DNA of 64,000 bases from NCBI RefSeq assembly GCF_030253575.1, contig NC_080563.1:12915001-12979000 (forward strand). Direction: 5' to 3'. This stretch comes from Rhododendron vialii. Lineage: Eukaryota > Streptophyta > Magnoliopsida > Ericales > Ericaceae. The translations under genes and the position numbers were made by a program. Shown piece by piece: positions 37,690-48,699 of the stretch. Under the pieces are notes generated by a model, which saw nothing but the letters and a program-made list of their open reading frames with translations, was not told the origin of the DNA and made no database searches. Positions within the stretch are counted from its first letter, which is position 1. The number at the start of each line of letters is the position of its first letter.

Positions 37690-38125
37690 AACATATAATT
37701 TTTGGGTCCCGTTTTTAACATTTTTTTTTGTCAATACCCCGTTACTAACAACTTTTTTTCACTTTTTTGATTTTGTCCTTATTTGAATTTTTTTCGCGTT
37801 TATTTATTTTGCGCCAAATTTTTTTTTGACTTGTTGATTCTTCTCAACAAAACGAATCAGACAAGTAATTTTTTTTTACTTTTATCCAAATATTTTGAAC
37901 AATGACCACTTTTAAGTAAAAAGAGTCAACTTTTTTTTACTTTTTCTACTTAAAAGTGGTCATTGTTCAAAATATTTGGGTAAAAGTATTTTCTTTTTCT
38001 TTTCCGATTCGTCTCGCCGAGACTAATTAAAAAATTAAAAAAATTTGGCGCAAAACAAACAAATGCGAAAAAAATTTAAATACAAAATCGTATTTTTTCT
38101 AAAAGTGTTAGTAGAACAGTTTGCA
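37690..38125. mobile_element. AT-rich fold-back MITE
   Basis: 'gcgccaaattttttttt' on the left pairs with 'aaaaatttggcgc' on the right; the outer blocks 'gaatttttttcgcgtttatt' and 'atgcgaaaaaaattt' also pair. At the centre, 'caaatattttgaacaatgac' is mirrored by 'gtcattgttcaaaatatttg'. About 430 bp, no ORF. Confidence 0.75.
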
Positions 38126-38149
38126 TTGTTTCCTTTTTTGGACGTCTCA

Positions 38150-38345
38150 AAAAATTGTCTATATCTCTTAATTTATAATATTTTATATTTTCAATATGGA
38201 TTTTGTTTGATAGATCTCAATTAATTCTTTTAAACAAAGTTTTTGAAATCATAAAAACTATTAAAGATTGTGAGATATAGACAATTTTTTATGAGGTGCC
38301 AAAAACGAAATAGGCACAATAAAGTGGGACGGAGGGAGATTTTTT
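38150..38345. mobile_element. Stowaway-like (Tc1/Mariner) MITE fragment
   Basis: The right end 'agtgggacggagggagat' is the classic Stowaway-type terminus. 'tcaaaaaattgtctatatct' is inverted at 'gagatatagacaatttttt'. The left end is degraded. Confidence 0.5.
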
Positions 38346-39743
38346 TTGGAAAATCGTTATTTACGGTGGTTCCGTAAATAAAATTTACGGAGGCCAATCT
38401 CAATCGTCCAAAACTGTTTTGGACTATCCAGATTAAAGATCAACTATTAATGATACTAAATATTTATTACCAGTCAAAGATTAAAAACATATCTGAATCG
38501 TTGATTGCCGAAACAGACGGGTGAGATTGCGCATTTTTTGTGAACAACTTATTCACGGCCTCTCCGTGAATAAGTTTCTCTCATTTTTTTTTACCATGAG
38601 TGACGGGTGAGATTTTGCGTTTTCCGTAAACGTTAACAACTCATTTGGAACGGGGGATTTCGAGAGAAAAGAAAGGGGATAGTGGGAGAAGTGACTCTCT
38701 CCCTCGTTTGGAAGGCCCAGAAGACGAGAGAGAGTGAGAGAAGGAGGGAGACGGGAATCCCCCCACACCCCAGTTCTATTTCTCACCAAAAGTGGTGAGA
38801 TTCCGTAAAAAAGGGAGAGAGTGAGGTGAGTGAGGCGCGTGGCGCGTGGGTGAGAGTACTTGCACCGTTGTCTTCATCTCGTCAAGGAGAAGCTACTTCT
38901 GAGATCAAAACTGAGTTTTGAAAACTTTGATTTCGAACCAGTCGTCGGAGATGGAGTTCCAATCGCGTTTGGTTGCCGGAGAAGAGAGAAATAGAGAGTT
39001 TCAAGTCGCCAGGAATGGAGTTGAAGTCGCCGGAGATGTGAAGAGAGTTTGATTTCTCACGATTGTTTGATGGGCGGATGAAAAACCACAACCCTTTCTT
39101 CTTTTCTCTCACTAATAAGGGAGACTACTCTCTTCTGTTTTCTTTTCTCATCTCCATTGCCAAAGGGGCTGTAAGGGCTTGAGATTAAATTAGAAGTTCA
39201 AAATTTGGTGAAAATTAAAATTCAGACACTTTTGTTAATGATGAGACACCACAGCTTAGAGTTTTTATAATTCCGTACTCACTAATAGCTATGGCGGTGC
39301 GAGAATAAAATACTAGTTAGGTATATATGACAAAGCTCCATATCACCATACGTTTCATTATACTATTAGTTAAAATATATATTTAATATAAAGTGGCAGT
39401 AATATGCACTCTTTTAAATGGAGGCGGTACTAATGCACTTGGCAATCAACAATCAAAAGTAACAAAAAGAATTTGATCAAAGCTTTTTTTAATCAATGCA
39501 TGACTAAAGCTCAATATATATCATCTAATCATACCATCACTTTTCATCTAATCATACCATCACTTTTTACCTAACCATTTCGGTTATAACCTTTGGGAAA
39601 TAACCAATAAACCCCTAGATATTGTTATTGTTTTTAGAACTTTCTAAGTTAAAATTAGTACTCCGTAAGTGATTTGATCCATGTAAATTGTGACACTGTT
39701 CCAAGTATTTCATATAAGATATAAAAATTCACCCCGATGAACA

Positions 39744-39868
39744 AAGGGATAGCCGAGTGGTAGGACTTCCCTTTTTCCAATAATGCATGGGTTCAATTCT
39801 CATTATGAGATTCTAGTTCCCTCTTCCTCGGTTAGATAAGATTAGGTTTCTTGATTATACTAAAAAAA
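39744..39868 (+). mobile_element. tRNA-derived SINE
   Basis: A-box TAGCCGAGTGG at about 39750 and B-box GGTTCAATTCT at 39790-39800, spaced as in a tRNA, then 'cctcttcctcggttag' and an A-rich end (CTAAAAAAA). It does not fold as a functional tRNA. Confidence 0.55.
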
Positions 39869-40799
39869 TCTCCATGACATTTTAGGATTTGAGGATTAAG
39901 TGATGAATAATAGTATAATACTTTACATGTCTATAATGAGAAAAAGGCATCTTATTGTTTTGCAATAACAAATGTTGCTTTCACACACAATCATTTCTTT
40001 AAAATTTGAAAAGTCCTCGAGGGTGGCTTCAAATTAATGTTTATATCTATTATATGATTTCATATTATTCTCTAATTAAACTTTTTTTTGTTATTTGTTC
40101 AACAAAAAAGGTCATATAATTTTAGGTAAGATTTCGACTACACTAGCTTAGATTTACGGCTTCGCTCTTTAAACTTGAGCGTCACCCATCAAGGAAACTT
40201 TTCATTTTTTTTTTTTATCGGCAAAAAACTTCTCATTTATATATATATATATATATCACCCCCAAAGTGTGGTGATAAATGAAGCACATGCATTTCCTCA
40301 TGGCTCGAACAAACACCTCGATTGGCCACATATACTGCTCGGCCAACCAATGTGTTGACCATCTTGCACATGTCGGTGCTGAATGAGAGGAAGAACTTAA
40401 CTGGTGTTTGCTTGGGAGTTTGTTATTAGGGACAGCCTTAATCTTAGGCAAGTGTTAAATTAGGTTCGTTTTGCTAGTTTGGTATGTTGTGTACTTTATG
40501 TCTGTACTCTTGATGTGGTACGCTCGTTCTTAAGCTTTCTATGAATTTCCAATTGACTGGAAAAAAAAAATCTTCACTTTTTTAGCGATCAAGCATTGCT
40601 CTGCTCACTCACTCACAATATTGTGTCCCCCGCGCACTCGATCTTTTTGTGAAAGCTGAACCAATGCTCAGGCAGCAATGGATAATTATTCTTCATTTAG
40701 GCCATCACTACAATTCACTGGCTGCTCTCAATTAAAAAGGGTATAATACCTTAGCCGAAGATTTATAATATTTGCAATGGAGCTTAAATATAGGGAAAT

Positions 40800-40890
40800 G
40801 ATTTTGTCACTCCCTTCTTTGTTAACGCCACTCTCCTACAAGTGTACACTTGCAGGGGAGTGACGTTAACAAAAAGGGAGTGACAAAATC
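40800..40890. mobile_element. Short hairpin element (GATTTTGTCACTCCC arms)
   Basis: 'gattttgtcactcccttctt' and 'gttaacgccactc' are inverted as 'gagtgacgttaac' and 'gggagtgacaaaatc', with a loop of about 20 bp. It lies about 360 bp upstream of the aquaporin start codon. Confidence 0.8.
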
Positions 40891-41135
40891 AGCAGTCTAA
40901 ATATATCCTTGTTAAATCTCAATCATTGGTATCACCACAAACTCTCTTTTCTTATCTTTCTTTTTAAAAAGAAAAAATCCTTGTTTGCATATCTATTAAT
41001 TACAGATTAACATAATTGTCACCATGCTCATAATGCGTATTATTTCAAACTAAGGCCGGTTGGACGGCACCAATTGGACGGTGCCAACTCAGCCGCGAGG
41101 GCCCCATGGTCGGTGCTATGAACACTAATCTCTGA

Positions 41136-41160
41136 ACATATATACCATGCTATATATGGG
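41136..41160 (+). promoter_or_regulatory. TATA boxes of the aquaporin gene
   Basis: ATATATA at about 41139 and CTATATATGG at about 41149, roughly 100 bp upstream of the ATG, which suits a short plant 5' UTR. Inferred by position only. Confidence 0.5.
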
Positions 41161-41254
41161 GATGAGCACATTTGAAGTACTTGAAGTAACACGAATCAAA
41201 GCCTAATCCTTCTCTATAGCTAGTTTCTTCTTCAGTTTTTGAGTGATCAAAAAA

Positions 41255-42855
41255 ATGGTTAAGTTAGCTTTTGGTAGCATTGGTGACTCTTTCAGTGTTG
41301 GCTCACTCAAGGCTTATTTAGCCGAGTTCATCTCAACTCTTCTCTTTGTGTTTGCTGGTGTTGGATCCGCAATAGCTTACAGTAAGTTTAACTCACATCC
41401 TAAGTACTAGCTAGCTAGGACCTAATTGTGAATGTTTAGTGGGAAAGAATAAAAAAGTCTACGCCCACCGCTCACCTTTTACCGCTCTCCCCCACTTCTC
41501 TCTCAAAAGTGTTTTTAACGGTCCGAATTTTAAAAAAACTCTTCATCCGGACCATTAATTGATTGCTGAGGCAGTCGGTGAGATGTTGAGCAGTAAAACA
41601 GGTTGGAGCTTTGCTCCATGAGTAACAGTACTTGAGAAGCTGTCTTCACTATATGCATTGGCTGGAACCTGACAATCCACTGTTATGGTCATCTCCTTCA
41701 TAAAAAAAAACAAGTTTAAAGAGTCTAGGTGTATATATATAATACTTGGGTATGATAATTTTGCAGATAAGCTCACCTCAGATGCATCATTGGACCCAGC
41801 TGGTCTAGTAGCAGTGGCACTGGCTCATGCATTTGCACTCTTTGTTGGGGTGTCCATGGCTGCCAACATCTCGGGTGGCCATCTCAATCCGGCCGTCACC
41901 TTTGGATTGGCTATCGGAGGCAACATCACCATCCTTACCGGCATCTTCTATTGGATTGCCCAAGTTCTTGGATCCACCGTGGCTTGCTTCCTCCTCCAAT
42001 TCGTCACCGCTGGCATGGTATAAATACCCACCGAAAAACAACGAAAAATATCCATGAAAACAGAAACAAAACATTTCAATCAATCAATGTATACTCCATA
42101 GCACCTTTTTATTTGCGAGTCCACTTGGAGGGTGTTTTTTTTTTCTTTTGATCGGTAAAAGTAACACTTGGAGGGTGTTAGCTAGTCCTAACTTTGCGTC
42201 AAAAGGGAATAATCGAGCTGAAATAGTGTATTGTATTTTGAAAACTTCGGTAAAAAGCCTAACAAGCTTTAATTTGTTAGGTCAGAATTTATGGAAAGGG
42301 AATATTGGGTAGGTAGATGTCGTAACTAATAATGACATAAACGTTAAAAAAAAAAAAAATAGTGGTAGTTGTATTTAAATCGTTCTTTAATTGAAATGAA
42401 ATGAAATGAACTTTTGCTCTGAAAAAAGTTGCGAACTGGTACGTAATTTTGTAATAACCATTTGGACTGGAAATTTGCAGACGATCCCCACCCATGGAGT
42501 CTCATCGGGGATGGATGCATTCGAGGGTGTGGTGATGGAGATAGTCATAACCTTTGCACTGGTGTACACTGTCTATGCTACGGCAGCAGATCCCAAGAAA
42601 GGCTCCCTCGGAATAATCGCACCCATTGCGATTGGGTTTATTGTTGGTGCCAACATTTTAGCCGCCGGCCCATTCAGCGGTGGTTCAATGAACCCGGCTC
42701 GCTCAACTGGACCGGCGATCGCAAGCGGAGATTTCTCGGAGATTTGGATCTACTGGGTCGGCCCGCTTATCGGTGGAGGGTTGGCTGGTTTGGTGTATGG
42801 CGACATCTTTATTGGGACGCACACTCCACTCCCAACCTCTGAAGACTATCCTTGA
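41255..42855 (+). CDS. TIP2: Tonoplast intrinsic protein aquaporin, TIP2 (delta-TIP) type, 250 aa
   Basis: Six-helix channel of the vacuolar membrane carrying water and, in the TIP2 group, ammonia. Exons 41255-41381, 41767-42017 and 42481-42855 join in frame (753 nt). The protein begins [20 protein letters not shown] and ends PTSEDYP, the usual TIP2 length and ends. First NPA box: [12 protein letters not shown]; second: [17 protein letters not shown]2 selectivity-filter residues His (LAHAFALF), Ile (IGFIVGAN), Gly and Arg are all present. [28 protein letters not shown] is strongly conserved and [19 protein letters not shown] forms helix 6. The usual Phe after NPARS is Thr here. TATA-like motifs lie about 100 bp upstream and AATAAA at 42946. 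Three-exon structure matches the family. Confidence 0.96.
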
Positions 42856-42945
42856 AACAGAGGCCCAAAACACAATTGTGTGACTGTGTGTGTTTGTGGT
42901 GTCTTTCCTTTTGGTACTGTGCTTGTGTTTTGTACTTTTGAACAG

Positions 42946-42951
42946 AATAAA
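42946..42951 (+). terminator. Polyadenylation signal of the aquaporin gene
   Basis: AATAAA about 90 bp after the TIP2 stop codon, followed by a GT-rich stretch (gtagtttgttgttgtgtg). Confidence 0.6.
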
Positions 42952-43959
42952 TGTAGTTTGTTGTTGTGTGTCATTGCCACATTGGATTGCATTTTACTTT
43001 CTAGGGTAAATTTAATTGACCTCCTCCGGAATTTTTGACAAATGCAGAGTCCTCACCTGAGGTTTCTGAAATGATACTGTCCTCCCTTGCTTTTGAAGCT
43101 ATTATCAAGATTCTCCATTCCGTTACCTAAATCAATAACACTCTTAAAAGAAATAGATGCCTTTCAAATTATATCATGATCCTAGACTTTTGATTTTGTC
43201 CTCAACTCTAGTTCTATTTTATTTATACTACTATAATACGTATTGTTTCATTAGTTAATTTAAGGTTGATTAACCAAGCTTATATTTTGGTTTGTTTTTA
43301 TTTTGCTAATCTTTGCTTATTTCACGTCAATTTTTAATTTAATTAATTAGTCATCTAGATGCGAGGATTCTAAAAAGTATAAAACTATGACTAAAGCTTG
43401 GAAAAAAACGGCTAAAGGATTGTTTTTTGAAGATCCCTGATCTAATCAAAACACTTAAATCATGCACTTTCTAACAATATTCGAAAAAATAGTATTTATA
43501 TTATCCAAACCCAACCCACTATAATATGCATCGACCTTTTCCTCATGAGAGTTGAATCCATAATCTCACAGTAACAAATATCAAATTGCTTTATTTTTGA
43601 ATTACAAATAATATTAGCTCCAAGTTTCTTAGAATTTATACAATACAAAATCTGATTTCACACGACGGGTGGCTCGACTTTGGGTTCAAAATACGGAAAC
43701 CAACCAAGTTAAGTTCCAACCTAGGTATTATCAAAAAAATAATGCCAACCTAGGTTGATCGTTATTTGAACTCACTAGCCTGAACTGTTAGAATATTAAA
43801 TCTTTAAAAAACTACTCTAGTTTAAAAAAGAATAATTTTTAAACATTCTAAGGTTCTGTTTCTTGAGCATCTAGCTCCTTGAGCTTCAATTGTTCTAAAG
43901 TTTGGCCTACATTATTTATTGAGATAATATTTGACTTTCTAATTTTCTTTCAACTTTGG

Positions 43960-43962
<3 letters not shown>

Positions 43963-44014
<52 letters not shown>
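43963..44014. repeat. (AT)n microsatellite, about 26 units
   Basis: An uninterrupted AT tract of about 52 bp. Confidence 0.95.
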
Positions 44015-44017
<3 letters not shown>

Positions 44018-44764
44018 CTATTCTGATTCCTCTCATTGACATAACTAAATTAGTCAAAATTATTTGATCCAAAACTAACAAAAATTTATATAAGACCATA
44101 AATAATATAAAATCAATAAGTTAGGCCAAATCACCCCAACTCAACTAATGAAATACAAATTGATATTTGCTAGTACTAAATAAAATGGAACTAGAGATGA
44201 GAATAAAACAAAAAGACAAAAAACCAAGGCCAAATTTTGTCTTTTAAGAGCTAAATTTAACACCGTTAGTGATTTAGGTGGCAATATCATTTTAAAAACT
44301 TCAAGGGAGGTCTCTACATTTATCAAAAACCTCAATGGACGTCAATGAAAATATGAAATTTACCCTATCCGTTGGAATTATTTATGGGGCCACTGGGTCA
44401 TGTGCTAATTGCCTTGATCTTTTTATGTTTTTTATCTTGTTTTCTGGCAAAATAATTTTGCACTTCAGTTTCTTATAAATGTTCTTCAAAATTTGTCATG
44501 TAATGTTTTGTATTGCGCATAATATGAAGCGCTAAAGAAAAAATTTTAGTATCTATTGTGTATAATATGAAGCGCTAAAGAAAAAACTTCAGTTTCTTAT
44601 AAACTACTACTACTGTTATGTTAGTATTTATTTATCCGATTGTCAATTCAAATTTATAAGGTGTTCAGGGGTAGGGTTGATAATATGCTCTAAAGTTCAA
44701 GGGTTAGTCCCTTTGGTTAGAACTCTTCTTGAAAGTTGGTTATAGAAAAACTACTGCTACTACT

Positions 44765-45029
44765 TCTTCCATCTCCATTTAATGGTCTTGAGTTATATTT
44801 TTAAATTAGTAATAATTTTTATATGTCATATGAATCTTGTTTGATAAAGCTTAATTATCAATATGAATTTTGTTTGTTTTATATGGATTTTTTTATATGC
44901 AATATAAATCTTATTTGATAGACAATGTTTTTAAAATCACATAAATCATTATATACTACGAGATATATAAGTAATTAAAAAGTGGCACAAACTCAAAAAA
45001 TGAACCGTTAAATGGAGACAGATGGAGTC
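44765..45029. mobile_element. Stowaway-like MITE
   Basis: 'cttccatctccatttaatgg' on the left is inverted on the right as 'ccgttaaatggagacagatg' + 'gag'. The AT-rich interior contains repeated 'atatgaatcttgtttgata' blocks. No ORF. Confidence 0.65.
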
Positions 45030-45093
45030 TTATGTTAGTACTAATATTTATGGTCAATTCAAATTTACAGAGTGTTTTGGGTAGGATTATTAG

Positions 45094-45295
45094 GCCCCGT
45101 TCCGGAACTGAAAATAAGTAGAGTACTTATTTTTTAAGAAGGCAATTTCAAACTCAAAAATAATGTGTTTACACAAATAATTTTCCTAGTAATATGAATC
45201 TTGTTTGATAGATCTTATCGAGATCTTTTATACCGTGCAAAAAAAAATTTTTATTTATATTATTTTTTAAGAAGATGTTTCTGGAACAGAGCCTG
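45094..45295. mobile_element. Small MITE, copy 2 (GGCCCCGTTCCGGAAC / GTTTCTGGAACAGAGCC ends)
   Basis: Ends 'ggccccgttccggaac' and 'gtttctggaacagagcc' are inverted. The core 'gagatcttttatac' + A-run is shared with 2527-2756. The flanks TTA and TGA are compatible with a degraded 3 bp duplication. Confidence 0.6.
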
Positions 45296-45462
45296 ATACG
45301 CCCGGAAGCCCGAGGGTTAGTCCGTTTAACTTGTAGGTTTGCTTCTCACACAATTGATCATAGTTTGATTATTGAAATTAAGACGAAAGAAAGAATTTTT
45401 ATGAATCTCCAAATTTCGGCGTGAATGACTTCTTGTTAGCTGAATCGGAGAGGATTTTAGTT

Positions 45463-45762
45463 GAGACAGTCCGTTTCAAATGAGGACGTTCTTATTTTAG
45501 TTAAAAAGCGAACCTCTCCATTTCTTCCATTTCCTAATCGAATTTCGATGATCCGAGCCGCTCAAGATGATCAGTTTTTTATTGAACGGTTCAATAAAAA
45601 ACTACTCAAATCAAGCCCTTCCCGGTCATTTTTTTTACCGATTTCTCGTTAGTAACCTTAAAATTGTGTTCTGAACACATTGAACGGCTCGGATTATCAA
45701 AATTCGATCAGAAAAAAGGAGTCTGCATTTTAAGATGTCCTCATCTGAAACTTTCCCTGTGT
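45463..45762. mobile_element. Fold-back element (cluster member 1)
   Basis: The left arm 'gtttcaaatgaggacgttct' is inverted on the right as 'agatgtcctcatctgaaac'; the inner arms 'cgatgatccgagccg' and 'cggctcggattatc' also pair. About 300 bp, no ORF. Confidence 0.65.
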
Positions 45763-45794
45763 GCTTAAGCATAAAAAGACAAGCTGCTACCCAC

Positions 45795-46080
45795 ACAAAT
45801 TTGTGCATAGATTCCGTGCATTTCATGCAAATTATTCGAGTTGTTCATTAAATGTAAAACATGTTTTCAAGGGTCCTTGCGAAAATCAGCTCAATCTGAT
45901 ATCTATAGATACTCGATTCAATTATCTAATTCGTCATTCAGATTTTACAATAATGAAAAATTAGATGATCGGATTAAGCACTTATAAATATCGAATTGAG
46001 TTAATTTTTTGCTTAAGACTTTGAAAAAATATTTTACATTTAATAAACAGCTCAGATCATTTGTGTGAAATCACCCCACC
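45795..46080. mobile_element. Fold-back element (cluster member 2)
   Basis: 'cattaaatgtaaaacatg' pairs with 'attttacatttaat'; 'cagctcaatctgatatc' pairs with 'gatatcgaattgagtt'; 'gatcatttgtgtga' faces a left-end relative. Degenerate but continuous pairing. No ORF. Confidence 0.5.
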
Positions 46081-46107
46081 AATGATCAGCACAATCTATT
46101 TTTACTC

Positions 46108-46432
46108 GAGTAGTGCTACTGGTACAACAGTGGCTGTATAGCAGCTGCGTACAAATCCCATTTGCGCCCGCCTCGGGTCCCGCAAAGATGATCGGAGCCG
46201 CTCATTTTATTCAAAATACGTCGTTTAAGGTCCCTAAAAAAAATCACCTCTAAATTTTGAAGCAAAGTTGGATGATTCGTAAACACCCTTCCCGATATCG
46301 GATTGAGGTGATTTTTTTCAGGGACCTTAAATGACGAATTTTGAATAAAATGAGCGGCTCCGATCATTTTTGCGGGACTCGAGGCGGGCGCAAAGGAAAT
46401 CTGTACGCAGCTGCTGTACCAGTAGCATTTTT
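46108..46432. mobile_element. Fold-back element (cluster member 3), AGTAGTGCTACTGGTAC ends
   Basis: The left arm 'gtagtgctactggtac' and right arm 'gtaccagtagca' pair, as do 'atgatcggagccgctcattt' and 'aaatgagcggctccgatcat', 'cgcccgcctcggg' and 'ctcgaggcgggcg'. It ends about 245 bp before the start codon of the small membrane protein gene. The ends resemble those of the palindrome at 50455-50856. Confidence 0.8.
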
Positions 46433-46676
46433 GTTTTTACTCTTTGTCTGTGCCAACTGGCTTTCCGATAAAAATACTACTAAAATACGCTTCGATCGGA
46501 TTCTTTTCTCATCCTGGCGGATCCAAACCTTCACGTCCTCACCACAGTTCCAGCGGAAAACCATTTGGTCGCTCTCCTATTGCTGCATATACCAACGATG
46601 CCAGTAAGTCTCTCTCTCTCTCTCTCTCTAGATTTCAACTTGTTGATCCAGATCCCTCAAACAAATCGTATTTGTG

Positions 46677-48642
46677 ATGCATTTGAAGAATCTAATCGTA
46701 GAGGTAGAACCTCCTAGCCCTCTGAGGTACATAATCGGAGCGGCAATAATGATGATCGGCGTCGTATTACCCCTCGGTTACATGATGTTCCGCAACAAGC
46801 GTGTTCCCTCCTCCCCTTCCTCCTCTTCTTCTTTCTCCAAACAGACGTAGGTATTTCTTCTTCTTCTTTAATTTTGCAAAACCAGATTTCTTCCCTTTGT
46901 CTACGTATATATTTCTGTTAATTAGTTTTGCTCTTTCGTGGATGGTTTTTTTGTAAGAGGGTAGAATTAAAACGGGAAATTCGTTTTCTGATTGGGGAAC
47001 AATTTTTTGTTTACATGTTCTTCTAGATAAGTGAATATATAGGTGTTTTAGGGGTGCTTCGGAGCTAGGGCTGCTAACGAACTGAGCAGCTCGTGGCTGG
47101 GCTCTTTAAGGCTAGGCTCGGCTTGACTCGACTCGTTCATTTAGTAATGATCCGAGCTTGACATTGAAAAGCTCGGCTCTGCTTGCTAAAGCTCGGCTCT
47201 CAAAGAGGCTTGTTAAGTAAATTAGCCAGGCTCCCGAGCTTGAGTTTTAGGCTCGTTTAGTAGAAACAGCTGAGTCAGCTCAACTCTTTTGCACCCCCAT
47301 TAAATTGGAGCCAATTGTAGTTTTTTTGTTTGTTTGTTTGTAGTTTATAGACTTTTTGGTTATAATTCGGCAAAATAGCCCCATAAGTTCGGGAGAAGGG
47401 GTGGCCCCTCACGAAGGGGGAGGGGGTCGCAATGACGAGGCCCATGCGACTGTTTACCAAAAACATTGGTCTCCGCAAAGTTGTAAGGTCATGTACGGGG
47501 GCCATCGCTCAACAGATAAAAGTTACTCTATGGATAACAGGTTGATCTTCTCCAAGAGCTCACATCGATGGGAAGGGTTTGGCACCTCGATGTCGGCTCT
47601 CTTCGCCACCTAAGGTTGTACAGGGACGGATTCCGGGAATATAGTTGGAGGCACCCGTTAATCATAATGGTGAAAGTTTATTTATTTATTTTTTTCAGTC
47701 AACCACAGTAAGATCGTACAAAATTAAGACATGAATTACTAACTACAAAAATTATAATGTGTACTTAAGTTAAATTAGGTAAAAATGAGCTCAAAATCTC
47801 AGATAAAATTTTTAAAGTATGTTTTAAATGAACATTGACAAATTTTAAAATAATCGAGCTGGTTTTGTTAATAATTTTATTTTAAAATATTTCTCTCAGA
47901 TTTCAAGAAAGAATAGCTTCAAATAAATAAACAACTCGTAAAACAACAAGTATAAATGTACCATATGGTGAAATTCAGGCATAAAACTAATTCTTTATGT
48001 GTATTTTTGAGGTATATGCAAGTGTGTATGTTTATATATTAACACACTTTCATAATTATGCTAATTTATATGATAATATAAAAAATTATTTTAATTTCGA
48101 GTGGAAGCACGTGCCCCCACCTAGATCCGTCCCTGGGACTGTAGTATGTTCTGAGGGTTAGGATCTGAATGTATGAAAATTTTTAGATAATGCATGCAGA
48201 ATAGAACTTTGTATAGGTGCAGTGTATGAAAATATAATAAGAATTTAGAAAGCTCATCTGGCGGTGATTTGTGGGTTATGCACTATCCAGTTCATTTTGC
48301 ATAACCCATTCTCAGTGACTACACGCAGGAATGAGCTGTCAAACACTCTCAAACCAAAAATGGAGAATGCATAATTGAACCATGCAGTGGCCAAAAGGCC
48401 CTTTAGTGAATCAATTTTGCGCCGTTTAGAGGATTTTTTTTGGATGTGCATCAAGCTGAGTTGTGAAAGTAATTTTGGGATATGGTATCGAAGTTCTGAT
48501 AATTTTGATCTTTTTTTTTTAAACCAAAATTTTCTTCTTTTTTATCCACATGTCTTTGTGGTTCATTAATTTGTCCTTGTTCAGAACATCAAACTGAAAT
48601 GGGATATTAATTTGGTGACTCAGGGACAAGGTTTTGATATAG
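46677..48642 (+). CDS. Small plant-conserved single-pass membrane protein, 62 aa, two exons
   Basis: Exon 1 (46677-46846) encodes MHLKNLIVEVEPPSPLRYII then GAAIMMIGVVLPLGYMMFRNKR followed by a Ser-rich stretch; exon 2 (48624-48642) adds DKVLI and a stop. Joining donor CAGAC|GTAGGT to acceptor GACTCAG|GGAC gives ...SKQTDKVLI. From memory this matches a short protein present across land plants with the conserved PSPLRY, YMMFRNKR and KQTxKVLI blocks; I do not know a function. One hydrophobic helix (about residues 20-40) followed by a basic patch suggests an anchored protein with a cytosolic tail. The 1777 bp intron contains a GCTCG element and a hAT MITE. The CT-rich stretch just upstream (46610-46630) looks like 5' UTR. 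Without the tiny second exon the protein would end at ...KQT. Confidence 0.8.
47063..47290. repeat. GCTCG-rich element, diverged copy
   Basis: Begins 'tagggctgctaacgaactga' and continues with variants of GGCTCGGCTTG and AAGCTCGGCTC. Relative of 4382-4656; its right end is unclear. Within the intron of the small membrane protein gene. Confidence 0.55.
47621..48135. mobile_element. hAT-type MITE (CAGGGACGGAT ends)
   Basis: Termini CAGGGACGGATTC and GATCCGTCCCTG are inverted. Flanks AGGTTGTA and GGACTGTA agree at 5 of 8 positions, an aged hAT duplication. The subterminal GTGCCCCCACC is shared with the element at 26414. No transposase. Confidence 0.7.
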
Positions 48643-48699
48643 AGGCATAGCTTTAAATTTCGTTTGGAGATCGTCAAAGTGTGATAGGAAGAACAAGAT

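Larger units (their letters stand above)
36430..41130. other. Gene-free interval between the DUF547 and aquaporin genes
   Basis: I find no supportable gene. The interval contains a possible solo LTR with nested inverted repeat (36.65-37.65 kb), a long AT-rich fold-back (37.7-38.1 kb), a Stowaway-like fragment (38.15-38.34 kb), a SINE-like element (39.75 kb), a TA microsatellite (40.24 kb) and a short hairpin element (40.8 kb). Confidence 0.6.
42990..45093. other. Gene-free AT-rich interval
   Basis: No supportable gene. It contains a TA microsatellite, a duplicated 'ataatatgaagcgctaaaga' block (44520 and 44562) and a Stowaway-like MITE listed separately. Confidence 0.6.

Noticed and set aside
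39750..39820. tRNA gene
   Set aside because: A and B boxes are present but I cannot fold acceptor and anticodon stems; a SINE is the better explanation.
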